Assembly: GCA_044220535.1 (NCBI GenBank)
Contig: JBGAQU010000030.1
Location: 1-26,032, forward strand
Direction: 5' to 3'
From: JBDHTS01 sp044220535
Lineage (GTDB): Bacteria > Pseudomonadota > Alphaproteobacteria > Micavibrionales > Micavibrionaceae
DNA: 26,032 nt
The notes under the pieces were generated by a model that was given only the letters and a program-made list of their open reading frames with translations, ran no database searches and was not told the DNA's origin. A program made the translations under genes and the position numbers. The stretch's first letter is position 1. Each line of letters opens with the position of its first letter. Positions 1-7,357 of this stretch are shown here, piece by piece.

Positions 1-1020
1 GTGCGCGATCACAAAGACGCGATTGAGCGGGAAGGGATCAGGGTTATTCCGTTTTCGCTCGATCGGCGCAGTTTGAATTTTTTTAGTGCTCTTCAGCAAT
101 GGAAACAGCTTACAAAGATATATAAACGTGAACAGCCGAATGTCGTGCATCATATCGCGATGAAGCCGGTCTTGATCGGATCGCTGGCGGCGATGACAGC
201 GAAGGTTCCGGCGGTGATCAACGCGTTTGCGGGGCTTGGGTATCTGTTCACTGAAGACACGCCATTGGCGCGTGTTTTACGGACAGTCTTTGTTCCAGTG
301 TTCCGATTTGCGCTAAAGCGTAAGAATAGTTGCTTGTTATTGCAGAATGACGATGACAGGCGATTGCTGGAAAATTTGCGTATGACGCCTGATAAAACGG
401 TCGTCATACGCGGGTCGGGCGTGGATCTGGATGCATACAGGCCATTGTCCCTGCCGCCTGAGGGTGGCGATTTTATCTGTGCCTTTGCCGGGCGGATGAT
501 TGATATCAAGGGGCTGCCGACGTTACGCGAAGCATTCGCGATGCTGGAAAAAACGCATCCGCGTATCAAGCTATGGCTATGCGGTGTGCCGGATGCGGCC
601 AATCCTGGGTCGTGGACGGAACAGACATTGAGGGATTGGACGAGGGCGTCCAATGTTGAATACAAGGGTTCATGCGATATGGCATCAGTCTGGGCGGAGG
701 CGCATCTGGCTTTGCAGCCATCCTGGGGCGGAGAGGGGATTCCAAAATCGTTGCTGGAAGCCGCCGCCTGCGGACGGCCTGGTGTGGCCAGCGATGTGCC
801 GGGATGCCGCGAAGTGATCCGAAACGGGATGAACGGATATCTGGTGCCACCGCGCGATGCGAGGGCGCTGGCAGATGCGATGGCGTCGATCGCATCGAAT
901 GCCGATTTATGGCGTTCGATGGCGGAAAAAAGCCGGGCGGTTGTCGAGGGTGAGTTATCCGCCGATGGCGTAGCCACGCAAGCCTTGGAATTATATCAAT
1001 CCTGCCGTCAGATGGCCTGA
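1..1020 (+). CDS. GT4-family glycosyltransferase, 5' end missing
   Basis: This gene transfers a sugar from an activated donor, probably during surface polysaccharide or lipid-linked oligosaccharide assembly at the cytoplasmic membrane. The 339 visible residues begin inside the N-terminal Rossmann domain: a VVHHIAMKPVLIGSLAA stretch near residue 48 is typical of acceptor-side GT-B domains. The C-terminal donor domain begins near residue 155 (FICAFAGRMIDIKGL). The nucleotide-sugar motif GGEGIPKSLLEAAACG near residues 243-258 has the two glutamates expected of the GT4 EX7E signature. Family members usually start 30-50 residues earlier, and the reading frame is open to base 1, so the GTG at position 1 is probably not the true start. 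The acceptor and sugar cannot be told from this fragment. Confidence 0.85.
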   Translation: MRDHKDAIEREGIRVIPFSLDRRSLNFFSALQQWKQLTKIYKREQPNVVHHIAMKPVLIGSLAAMTAKVPAVINAFAGLGYLFTEDTPLARVLRTVFVPVFRFALKRKNSCLLLQNDDDRRLLENLRMTPDKTVVIRGSGVDLDAYRPLSLPPEGGDFICAFAGRMIDIKGLPTLREAFAMLEKTHPRIKLWLCGVPDAANPGSWTEQTLRDWTRASNVEYKGSCDMASVWAEAHLALQPSWGGEGIPKSLLEAAACGRPGVASDVPGCREVIRNGMNGYLVPPRDARALADAMASIASNADLWRSMAEKSRAVVEGELSADGVATQALELYQSCRQMA

Positions 1021-1122
1021 AGCACCTATGTGGATAACACGGGGATTATCCTGTGGTTCGATTGACCGTTTGTTTTCAGCGTCATAGCCTTTTGGTAATC
1101 AATTTATAAAGGAATCAGTGCG

Positions 1123-2220
1123 ATGGCGCGTCCCTTATCCGGTCTGCTTTGTTTGAATGTGGCGTGCATGCTGTCGCTGGCGGCTTGCGGGATGGCGGAA
1201 ACGTCGCAGAACGCGCCATCGATTTACAAGACGGAAGATACCGCGCAGCCGTTGAAACCGGCGGATACGGCCTGGGCCGCGCCGTCCGCGAAAATCGGGC
1301 CGGAGCAGAAGGCCGCTTCCGGCGCTTTGGCGGCTGCTGCCGTGCCGGCGCCGCCTGTACCAGCTGCGGCCCCTGTCGCATCGGATGCCGCGACGATGTC
1401 CGCCGTTAACCAGCGCATTGACGGGCTGGAGAAGCAGGTGGCGGAGATGCGGAACGATATGAGCATGATGATGCCCGCGCTGACCAAGCTGGTCAACGCG
1501 CAGCAGGATCTGCAGCAGGTTCTGAACCGTCTGGATACGGCTTCGGGCAGCGCGTCCGGGCCGATCGACGATACGGAGGCCGACAAGGCCGCGCAGCCGG
1601 GCATGCCTGGACCCTCCGTGCCGGTTGCGGCGAATGTTCCAACTGTTCCACCAGAGGTGACGGCGCAGGCCGCGCCGCAGCCTTTGATCACCAATACCGC
1701 GCAGGCGACCGCCGCGGGTACGATGGCTGCCGCCGAAACACTGCAGGCCGCGCCGTTGCCGCATGACGCCGTGCCGCCTCCGGTACCGCCCGTTGCGCCG
1801 GAGGCTGCGGCTGCTGCCGTGACTCCGCCTGTTGCAGCGCCTGTAGCGCCATCATCATCGAATGCCATTCCTGCTGCGCCGTCTGCCGCGTTCAGCGTCA
1901 GCGAGATCCGGTTTGGCGAGCATGCCAATATGACGCGGATCGTTCTGGATGCCAGCGGCAAGGTGCCTTATACCTATTCGCTCGACACAACCGGCACGCT
2001 GATGACGATCATGCTGCCGCAAACGGCCTGGAAAACAGACACGCAATCCAGCCCGCCGGGATCGCTGGTCGAATCCTACACCGCCACGCCGGACGGGCAG
2101 GGCGGGTCGATCGTGGCGCTGCGCCTGAAGAAACCGGTTACGGTCAGCTGGTCCGATATATTGGCCCCCGGGGCTGAAGGCGGGTACCGTGTCGTTATGG
2201 ATATGGCGCCGAAAGCCTGA
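1123..2220 (+). CDS. Lipoprotein with coiled coil and AMIN-like C-terminal domain
   Basis: A 365-residue envelope protein. The N-terminus is a lipoprotein signal with lipobox LAAC, placing the lipidated cysteine at residue 22. Residues about 90-140 form a predicted coiled coil (VNQRIDGLEKQVAEMRND and on). Residues about 140-255 are a low-complexity Ala/Pro/Val linker. The last 110 residues (FSVSEIRFGEHANMTRIVLD onward) resemble an AMIN domain, a beta-rich module that directs envelope proteins to peptidoglycan or secretin complexes. The start ATG at 1123 has an AAAGGA ribosome site at about 1109. It stands alone between the glycosyltransferase and the EF-hand gene. The AMIN assignment rests on pattern only; the envelope location is firmer than any function. 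Confidence 0.75.
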   Translation: MARPLSGLLCLNVACMLSLAACGMAETSQNAPSIYKTEDTAQPLKPADTAWAAPSAKIGPEQKAASGALAAAAVPAPPVPAAAPVASDAATMSAVNQRIDGLEKQVAEMRNDMSMMMPALTKLVNAQQDLQQVLNRLDTASGSASGPIDDTEADKAAQPGMPGPSVPVAANVPTVPPEVTAQAAPQPLITNTAQATAAGTMAAAETLQAAPLPHDAVPPPVPPVAPEAAAAAVTPPVAAPVAPSSSNAIPAAPSAAFSVSEIRFGEHANMTRIVLDASGKVPYTYSLDTTGTLMTIMLPQTAWKTDTQSSPPGSLVESYTATPDGQGGSIVALRLKKPVTVSWSDILAPGAEGGYRVVMDMAPKA

Positions 2221-2339
2221 TATATCATTGTTTTGCCGCAATTTTTTGTAAGCCTTCACCATCTTCGCCTGCAACCGAAGGGTTGGGCGATGACTCGCGT
2301 ATTATTCACAACGAACCATTGAACCGGAGAAACCAGACC

Positions 2340-2696
2340 ATGAAAAAAATACTGATGTCCTGCGTTGCCCTGATGCTGATGTCGGCGCCCGCGCTGGCCG
2401 AAGAAACCAAAGCGCCCCCGCCTGCCGCGGAAGCCGGTAAGGAAGGCAAGCCCGGATTGCGCGGGCCGATGGCCGAAGCCGATGCCGATAAAGACGGTAA
2501 AATCAGCAAGGCCGAATTTGCCGCCAAGGGCGACAAGATGTTCGCCGAAATGGACAAAAACGGCGATGGCTTTATCACGCCGGATGAAATGAAGGCGCAT
2601 CATGAAGCGATGAGGGAGAAGTTCAAGGAACGCCGCAAGGATAAAGAAGGCGAAAAGCCTGCTGATGCCCCTGAGCCGCCCCCGGCGCACCAGTAA
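2340..2696 (+). CDS. Periplasmic EF-hand protein
   Basis: A 118-residue secreted protein with two calcium-type EF-hand loops. I chose the ATG at 2340 rather than an upstream TTG because it follows a GGAGA ribosome site and starts a clean signal peptide (MKKILMSCVALMLMSAPALA, cut after residue 20). Loop one runs D48-E59 (DADKDGKISKAE) and loop two D72-E83 (DKNGDGFITPDE). Both have acidic residues at positions 1, 3, 5 and 12, so both look able to bind metal. The C-terminus is charged and then proline-rich. It lies 31 bp before an ECF sigma factor gene, followed by an anti-sigma-like and a metal-sensor-like gene, so a role in periplasmic divalent-cation sensing or buffering is a reasonable inference. 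Confidence 0.85.
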   Translation: MKKILMSCVALMLMSAPALAEETKAPPPAAEAGKEGKPGLRGPMAEADADKDGKISKAEFAAKGDKMFAEMDKNGDGFITPDEMKAHHEAMREKFKERRKDKEGEKPADAPEPPPAHQ

Positions 2697-2727
2697 CGCC
2701 TGAACGCTTCGGCGGAAAGGCAAAGAC

Positions 2728-3312
2728 ATGCAGGCCACACAGGCCCACATGAATGAAGACGACGATGAAAGCCTGATGGCCCGCATCATAAGCGGCGACC
2801 ATCGGGCCTTCACGCAGCTTGTGCGCAGGCATTCGGACCGTTTCTATGCGCATGCCTGGAGAATGACAGGCAACCGGGCGGAAGCCGAGGACAGCGTGCA
2901 GGATGCGTTTTTAAAACTCTGGCGCAGCCCGGGCGCTTTCGATGCCGGGCGCGGCGTCAAATTCACGACTTGGTTTTACCGGGTGGTTACCAACGCCACG
3001 ATCGACCGGCAAAGACGCAAGCGCGAAACGCCGGGCGGCGACATGCTGGATCTGATGCCGTCAGGCGCGAAACGGCAGGACGCGGCATTGCAGGATGCGG
3101 AACGCGACAGCGCGCTGGAGACCGCGATCCAGGCGTTGCCAGAGCGGCAGAAAACGGCGCTGAACCTTTGCTTTTATGAAGGGGTCAGCAATGCCGAAGC
3201 GGCAGAGATTATGGGTGTGAAGGTGAAGGCGCTGGAATCGCTTTTGATGCGCGCCAAGACAACGTTGAAGGAAACGCCCGCCCTGACGGGCTGGATGGAA
3301 AAGGAGGCTTAA
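2728..3312 (+). CDS. ECF-type RNA polymerase sigma factor
   Basis: A 194-residue group 4 sigma factor that would redirect RNA polymerase to a small regulon. Region 2 spans about residues 17-100 (core contact HAWRMTGNRAEAEDSVQDAF, and -10 recognition around FTTWFYRVVTNATIDRQRR). Region 4 spans about 128-182 (LPERQKTALNLCFYEGVSNAEAAEIMGV, a helix-turn-helix for the -35). No extra C-terminal domain is present. Start ATG 2728 follows an AAAGG site; a second in-frame ATG at 2749 is possible. The stop is one base from the start of the downstream anti-sigma-like gene, whose AAGGAGG site lies inside the end of this gene, so the two are translationally linked. The grouping resembles CnrH with CnrY and CnrX, but the target promoters are not visible. 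Confidence 0.93.
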   Translation: MQATQAHMNEDDDESLMARIISGDHRAFTQLVRRHSDRFYAHAWRMTGNRAEAEDSVQDAFLKLWRSPGAFDAGRGVKFTTWFYRVVTNATIDRQRRKRETPGGDMLDLMPSGAKRQDAALQDAERDSALETAIQALPERQKTALNLCFYEGVSNAEAAEIMGVKVKALESLLMRAKTTLKETPALTGWMEKEA

Positions 3313-3313
3313 A

Positions 3314-3625
3314 ATGGACAGGCAGGATGACAGGCTTGAAAAGCTGTTGAACACCCGCGCGGTTCCAGAGGCGCCTTACGGCATGGCCGAACAGATCATC
3401 GCCATGGCGGCCGCGATTCCGCGCGAAACGACGCGCATTATAAAATTGCCGCAAAAGCCGTGGTTTGCCGACCTGCTCCAGCAATTGATGATCCCGAAAC
3501 CGGCGCTGGTTTTTGCCTGCATGCTGATCCTCGGCATCATGATCGGCATCGATATGGGCACGCCCGCCGATGCGGCGTCCAGCGACTGGTCCAATCTGTT
3601 CGGCAGTGGAGATGGCATGCTATGA
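3314..3625 (+). CDS. Small membrane protein, probable anti-sigma factor
   Basis: A 103-residue protein that I read as the anti-sigma partner of the preceding ECF factor. The N-terminal 60 residues are cytoplasmic in character and would bind the sigma factor. One hydrophobic segment (about residues 64-82, ALVFACMLILGIMIGIDMG) would span the membrane. About 20 residues, ending in WSNLFGSGDGML, face the periplasm. Short anti-sigma factors such as CnrY and NccY have this layout. An AAGGAGG ribosome site at 3301-3307 supports the ATG at 3314. Its stop overlaps the next start as ATGA, so the downstream sensor is translationally coupled. No zinc-binding ZAS motif (HxxxCxxC) is seen, so it is not a ZAS-type anti-sigma. 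Confidence 0.7.
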   Translation: MDRQDDRLEKLLNTRAVPEAPYGMAEQIIAMAAAIPRETTRIIKLPQKPWFADLLQQLMIPKPALVFACMLILGIMIGIDMGTPADAASSDWSNLFGSGDGML

Positions 3626-4086
3626 ACCGCAGATTTAAAATCATCCTGACGATTTCGGTTTTGTTGAACCTTGTATTCGCGGGTGTGGCGGCTGGGCTGG
3701 CGATGCAATGCGCCGGGCCGTCCTGGCAACCGAAAGAAGAGATGGCGAAGCTGAGCCCCGAAGCGAAATCCCTGATGGGCGAGTCGTTCGCGCAGAACCG
3801 CCGCGCAATGGACAAGGTTTTCAAGGATGCGAAAAAGGCGCGGCATGATGTGGTGAATATCCTGACGGCAGAAACATTTGACAAGGATGCGTATCAGAAA
3901 GCATCGGATGCCTTGCGTGAACGGCAGGTGCAGATCATGACCAAGCGCGCGGCGGCGGCGGGTGATCTGGCGGCGAAGATGACGCCGGAAGATCGTAAAG
4001 TCATGGCCGACTGGCTGGCCGGGCCGATCCGCGGCATGGGCAAGGGGAAGGCCGGGCCGCCGATGCCGGAGAAGCCTGAGAAATAA
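3622..4086 (+). CDS. Periplasmic metal-sensor-like protein (CnrX/ZraP-like)
   Basis: A 154-residue membrane-anchored helical protein. Residues 7-28 form an uncleaved membrane helix (IILTISVLLNLVFAGVAAGL). The rest is periplasmic, helical and charged, including the pattern REDRs seen in Spy/CpxP/ZraP and CnrX relatives: LSPEAKSLMGESFAQNRRAM, then a hinge, then ALRERQVQIMTKRAAAAGDL and a closing MTPEDRKVMADWL. The family senses or buffers metals or envelope stress outside the membrane. The start is the ATG inside the ATGA overlap with the anti-sigma-like gene. In the CNR system of Cupriavidus the CnrX sensor releases CnrH from CnrY, and the order here is compatible with the same wiring. The metal cannot be predicted: few histidines or cysteines are present in the periplasmic part. 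Confidence 0.75.
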   Translation: MNRRFKIILTISVLLNLVFAGVAAGLAMQCAGPSWQPKEEMAKLSPEAKSLMGESFAQNRRAMDKVFKDAKKARHDVVNILTAETFDKDAYQKASDALRERQVQIMTKRAAAAGDLAAKMTPEDRKVMADWLAGPIRGMGKGKAGPPMPEKPEK

Positions 4087-4094
4087 GAACGACC

Positions 4095-4127
4095 GTCATG
4101 CCCGTCCCCCGCCTTCGCGGGGATGAC
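4095..4127. repeat. Palindromic intergenic element, CCCCGC stem
   Basis: A hairpin CCCCGC-CTTC-GCGGGG at 4107-4122 lies between flanking GTCAT (4095) and ATGAC (ends 4127). The GTCAT...ATGAC frame is the same as in the CATCCTCCGG elements at 7255, 16061 and 22146, so this looks like a single, diverged member. It sits between two convergent genes and may end transcription from both sides, although no T-run follows. Confidence 0.65.
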
Positions 4128-4137
4128 GGCAATCATA

Positions 4138-5022
4138 TTAACGGGTTTTGCGTTCGGTGAGGTGTTTGTGGCGCATGCGGAGAGCGTCGGCGCGGGCAGG
4201 GGTTAATGCATCGATGCATTGTTCGCAGGAGACGCCGTCTTCGTAGTGTTCATGCGCGCGGGCTTTTTCAGTGAGCGGGTGGCCGCAGCCGAAGCAATAG
4301 GTCCAGTCACCTTCTTCCAGGCCATGGCCGATGGCAACGCGGCGGTCGAAGACATAGCAATCGCCCTGCCACAGGCTTTCATCGGTGGATACGGTCTCCA
4401 GGTATTTCAGGATGCCGCCTTTCAGGTGGTACACAGTCTCAAAACCCTGCGCCATCATATAGGACGATGCTTTTTCGCAGCGTATGCCGCCTGTGCAGAA
4501 CATGGCGATTTTTTTCTGCTTCGCCGGATCCATTTCATTCTGCACGTAATCCTTGAATTCCGTGAAGGTGGCGATGCGGGGATCAACCGCGCCTTTGAAC
4601 GTGCCGACGGCGGTTTCGTATGTGTTGCGCGTGTCGAGCAGGATGACATCCGGATCCGCAAGCAAAGTATTCCAGTTTTCCGGCGTGACATAGGTTCCGA
4701 CGCGGATGGCGGGGTTTGCTTCCGGCGCGCGCATGGTGATGATTTCTTTTTTGATGCGGATTTTCAGTTTCAGGAACGGCCTGTCTTCCGCGCTTGAAAA
4801 TTTCAGTTCGCCGGAGCGGATGCCGAACTGCGCATCGAGAAAATCGATGACGTCGGCCAGTTTGCCGTTTTCACCCGCGATGGTGCCGTTAATGCCTTCC
4901 GGCGCCAGCAGGATGGTGCCGACAATGCCGTGATATGTGCAGACTTCTTTAACCCGCGCCTGAATGGTGGGCAGGTCTTCGAGTTCCAGGAAGCGGTATA
5001 AAGCGGCGACGGTCCAGGTCAT
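4138..5022 (-). CDS. trhO: tRNA uridine(34) hydroxylase, rhodanese-type
   Basis: TrhO (YceA) makes 5-hydroxyuridine at the wobble position of certain tRNAs in an oxygen-dependent reaction. The 294-residue protein has the family's three parts. The first is an N-terminal acylphosphatase-like domain (about 1-95, with GTILLAPEGINGTIAG). The second is a rhodanese domain (about 100-215) with active cysteine C176 in MFCTGGIRCEKASS. The third is a C-terminal cysteine-rich tail with two pairs, CFGC (243-246) and CEQC (266-269), that could hold zinc. Length and motifs match the family well. It is convergent with the metal-sensor gene and divergent from the VOC gene at 5133. No strong ribosome site precedes ATG 5022. 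Confidence 0.93.
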   Translation of the reverse strand: MTWTVAALYRFLELEDLPTIQARVKEVCTYHGIVGTILLAPEGINGTIAGENGKLADVIDFLDAQFGIRSGELKFSSAEDRPFLKLKIRIKKEIITMRAPEANPAIRVGTYVTPENWNTLLADPDVILLDTRNTYETAVGTFKGAVDPRIATFTEFKDYVQNEMDPAKQKKIAMFCTGGIRCEKASSYMMAQGFETVYHLKGGILKYLETVSTDESLWQGDCYVFDRRVAIGHGLEEGDWTYCFGCGHPLTEKARAHEHYEDGVSCEQCIDALTPARADALRMRHKHLTERKTR

Positions 5023-5132
5023 GCTGTTTTATAAGCGCTGATGGCGGGAATTTTCAAGAAAAGCTAAGGGGTTGTTAGACAAGGCAAAAGGCCTAGATTG
5101 GTCGCATCGTAACCTGAAAAAGGAGAATTATT

Positions 5133-5591
5133 ATGAAAGCCATTCCGGAAGGATTTAGCACTGTTACGCCTGTTATCGTATTGAAAGAGACTGCAAAAGC
5201 CATTGAAACGTATAAAAAGGCGTTTGGCGCGGAGGAAGTTCACATCCTGAAGGATCCGGATAGCGGCAGGATTGCGCATGCCTGCCTGAAGATCGGCAAT
5301 TCCATGGTGTTTATGTGCGATGAAATGCCGGGCTGTTCCGCCGCCACGAAAGATGCCGGGCTTTATCTGTATCTGGATGATGCGGATGCGGCGTTTGAAA
5401 AAGCCAAAAAGGCCGGGCTGACGGAAAAAATGCCGGTGCAGGATATGGTCTGGGGCGATCGTATGGGCACGCTGAATGATGCATTCGGGCTGACCTGGAC
5501 TGTTGCCACGTTTAAGCGCGAAGTGTCACCCGCTGAACTGGAAAAAGGTATGAAAGACATGCAGGCGCAGATGAAGAGCAAGGCGGCTTAA
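5133..5591 (+). CDS. VOC-superfamily protein, PhnB/glyoxalase-like
   Basis: A 152-residue protein with the vicinal-oxygen-chelate fold. The repeat units are visible as TVTPVIVLKETAKAIETYKKAF (first beta-alpha-beta) and AGLYLYLDDADAAFEKAKKAG (second), followed by the typical end MVWGDRMGTLNDAFGLTWTVAT. PhnB-like members often lack a proven substrate, so I assign no reaction. The start ATG at 5133 has an excellent AAGGAGAA ribosome site. The last 25 residues are lysine-rich and helical and lie outside the fold. It runs convergent to oxyR, and the two coding ends are separated by an inverted repeat. Function may relate to resistance or to an aldehyde/oxidative stress role, but the sequence does not show which. 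Confidence 0.85.
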   Translation: MKAIPEGFSTVTPVIVLKETAKAIETYKKAFGAEEVHILKDPDSGRIAHACLKIGNSMVFMCDEMPGCSAATKDAGLYLYLDDADAAFEKAKKAGLTEKMPVQDMVWGDRMGTLNDAFGLTWTVATFKREVSPAELEKGMKDMQAQMKSKAA

Positions 5592-5599
5592 ATTTTTTC

Positions 5600-5640
5600 A
5601 ACCACGAATGGACACAAATTATTTGTGTCCATTCGTGGTT
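5600..5640. repeat. Perfect inverted repeat overlapping the end of oxyR
   Basis: Two perfect 20-base arms (5600-5619 and 5621-5640, starting AACCACGAATGG) surround one base. It probably acts as a bidirectional terminator between the convergent VOC and oxyR genes, with a T-run at 5593-5598 serving the minus strand. The last seven residues and stop codon of oxyR lie inside it. The arm core ACCACGAATG recurs at 23368. Confidence 0.85.
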
Positions 5641-6518
5641 CTTAATCTCTTTATTGTTTCACTTAAAATTTGAAAGTCTTTTATTTTCAGGCCGTTTTTA
5701 CGCCACGCCAAACCAATCTGGCGCATGGGTGCGGGTTTTGAAAAGGGGATCATTTCCATTGTATCCGGCACGCTGTTCGCGGCCATTTCGGGCAGCAAGG
5801 TGATGCCGTAGCCGTGGCCGACCATTTGAATCAATGTTGAGAGGCTGGTTGCGCTAAAAGTCTGGCGTTCGCGGCGGGGCTGGAGGTTGCAGGCGGCGAG
5901 GGCGTGGTCGCGCAGGCAATGGCCTTCTTCGAGCAACAGCAGCGTGTGGTTTTCGAGATCAGTGATACGCGCGGGGTTATGCCCAGCCCATGCGCCTTTC
6001 GGGCAGGCTAGGACGAAGGGTTCTTCGTATATGGTGATCTGGTCCATGCCGGGCGTGTCGAAGGGAAAGGCCAGGAGGATGAGATCGAGCTGGCCCAGCC
6101 TTACAGCCTCGACCAGACGGTGGCTTAAATCTTCACGCAGCTGCAGTTCCAGTTTCGGGAATTGGGCGCGCAGGCCGGGCAGGATGCGGGGGAGAAGGTA
6201 AGGCGCGATGGTTGGGATGATGCCGAGCCGCAAGGGGCCGGTGAGCGGTTCATCGAGGCTGCGCGCGCGGGCGACCAGGGAAGCGGCGTCGGAGAGAATC
6301 ATTCTCGCCTTGTCCATGATTTCGAGGCCGAGCGGGGTAAAGGTAATCTGCCGCTGGCTGCGATCCACCAAAGTCTGGCCGAGGCAGTCTTCGAGCGTGG
6401 CGATGCCGGCGCTTAGGGTGGACTGCGTGACATTCGACGCGTTCGCGGCCTCGCTGAACGATCCGTGATCGGCGAGGGCGATGAGGTATTGGAGCTGCTT
6501 AAGGGTGGGAAGTGACAT
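5619..6518 (-). CDS. oxyR: LysR-type peroxide sensor OxyR
   Basis: OxyR detects hydrogen peroxide by forming a disulfide and then activates peroxidase genes. The 299-residue protein has a LysR winged helix at residues 4-64 (KQLQYLIALADHGSFSEAA). The effector domain starts near residue 95 (LRLGIIPTIAPYLLPRILP). C201 and C210 in EEGHCLRDHALAAC match the redox pair C199/C208 of the Escherichia coli protein, which is the strongest evidence for OxyR over other LysR regulators. It is divergent from ahpC, the usual OxyR target, with 136 bp between the start codons. The C-terminal tail RTTNGHK is encoded by the inverted repeat at 5600-5640, so the present stop codon seems to have been supplied by that repeat. 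Confidence 0.95.
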   Translation of the reverse strand: MSLPTLKQLQYLIALADHGSFSEAANASNVTQSTLSAGIATLEDCLGQTLVDRSQRQITFTPLGLEIMDKARMILSDAASLVARARSLDEPLTGPLRLGIIPTIAPYLLPRILPGLRAQFPKLELQLREDLSHRLVEAVRLGQLDLILLAFPFDTPGMDQITIYEEPFVLACPKGAWAGHNPARITDLENHTLLLLEEGHCLRDHALAACNLQPRRERQTFSATSLSTLIQMVGHGYGITLLPEMAANSVPDTMEMIPFSKPAPMRQIGLAWRKNGLKIKDFQILSETIKRLRTTNGHK

Positions 6519-6551
6519 ATTTCATAAATAACGATTGAATTTCATCATTTA

Positions 6552-6568
6552 TATCGATTTTTTCGATA
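6552..6568. promoter_or_regulatory. Candidate OxyR operator in the oxyR-ahpC divergent promoter
   Basis: A perfect palindrome TATCGA-N5-TCGATA lies 34 bp outside the oxyR start and 87 bp before the ahpC start. LysR regulators bind interrupted dyads with T-N11-A symmetry in such shared promoters, and this is the best dyad in the interval. No OxyR binding was shown; the assignment is by position and symmetry. Confidence 0.5.
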
Positions 6569-6654
6569 CAAAGTAAAGAAAAATCCCGTTGGCCATGGCT
6601 GGGCTCATCCTTTATTGTCCTTCGCAATTCAACATTTTTTTAGGAGAGTCCCCC

Positions 6655-7236
6655 ATGCTTGGTATCGGCGATGTAGTGCCAGATTTTGAAATCACCGGCG
6701 TAAAACCGAAATTCATGAAACATGAAGAAAACGGCCAGTCGGCGTTTGAGCCTGTCACGCAGGACAGTTTTGAAGGCAAATGGAAAGTGTTTTTTTTCTA
6801 TCCGAAGGATTTCACTTTTGTCTGCCCTACGGAAATCGCGGAGTTCGCAAAGTTGAATTCAGAATTCGCGGATCGCGACTGCGTAGTGCTAGGCGGTTCG
6901 ACCGACAATGAATTCTGCAAGCTGGCCTGGCGCCGGGAGCATAAGGACCTGGCCAATCTTGATATGTGGATGTTCGCCGATACGAATGGCAGCCTGATTG
7001 ACGGTCTGGGCGTGCGCGATTACAAGGCGGGCGTGGCGTTGCGCGCGACCTATATCGTGGACCCGGACAATGTGATCCAGCATGTGGCCGTGAACGGGTT
7101 GAGCGTCGGGCGCAATCCGAAGGAAACGCTTCGTATCCTTGACGCGCTGCAGACGGATGAGCTGTGCCCATGCAACCGTGCGGTTGGCGGCGACACGATC
7201 GATGCGTCGAAAGAGGCGCTGAAGATCGCGGCTTGA
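6655..7236 (+). CDS. ahpC: Alkyl hydroperoxide reductase, peroxiredoxin subunit
   Basis: AhpC reduces hydrogen peroxide, alkyl hydroperoxides and peroxynitrite in the cytosol. The 193-residue protein carries the peroxidatic cysteine C57 in DFTFVCPTE. Near the C-terminus it has C171 and C173 in DELCPCNRAVGG, where the resolving cysteine resides. This CPC arrangement is typical of AhpC proteins that are recycled by AhpD rather than AhpF. I place the start at ATG 6655, behind TAGGAGAG, not at an upstream in-frame ATG at 6589 that would add 22 unrelated residues. The next gene is ahpD and the divergent neighbour is oxyR, so partner, regulator and enzyme are all here. Confidence 0.96.
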   Translation: MLGIGDVVPDFEITGVKPKFMKHEENGQSAFEPVTQDSFEGKWKVFFFYPKDFTFVCPTEIAEFAKLNSEFADRDCVVLGGSTDNEFCKLAWRREHKDLANLDMWMFADTNGSLIDGLGVRDYKAGVALRATYIVDPDNVIQHVAVNGLSVGRNPKETLRILDALQTDELCPCNRAVGGDTIDASKEALKIAA

Positions 7237-7254
7237 TATTATCCGGTTATCACT

Positions 7255-7332
7255 GTCATCCTCCGCGAAAGCGGAGGATCCATACACAATTCAAACCATT
7301 GCATGGATCCTCCGGTCAAGCCGGAGGATGAC
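7255..7332. repeat. Paired palindromic element (CATCCTCCGG family), copy A
   Basis: Two units face each other. The left unit, 7255-7283, has a CCTCCGC-GAAA-GCGGAGG stem. The right unit, 7303-7332, has CCTCCGG-TCAA-GCCGGAGG-type symmetry. Each is itself a hairpin, and the ends GTCAT and ATGAC make the whole pair palindromic. It fills the gap between ahpC and ahpD and could lower or stabilise the ahpC-ahpD transcript. The right end overlaps a false upstream ATG for ahpD. Confidence 0.85.
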
Positions 7333-7357
7333 ATGTTCAGGAAAGGATTTTTTTAAA

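Noticed and set aside
150..977. A 275-codon minus-strand frame opposite the glycosyltransferase
   Set aside because: Ser/Thr/Pro-rich shadow of the GT4 gene without its own start signals.
1224..1961. Ala/Gly-rich minus-strand frame opposite the lipoprotein
   Set aside because: Caused by the Ala/Pro low-complexity linker of the plus-strand gene read backwards.
7328..7357. Upstream ATG as the ahpD start
   Set aside because: It lies in the palindromic repeat, gives the unlikely leader MTCSGKDFFK, and lacks a ribosome site.
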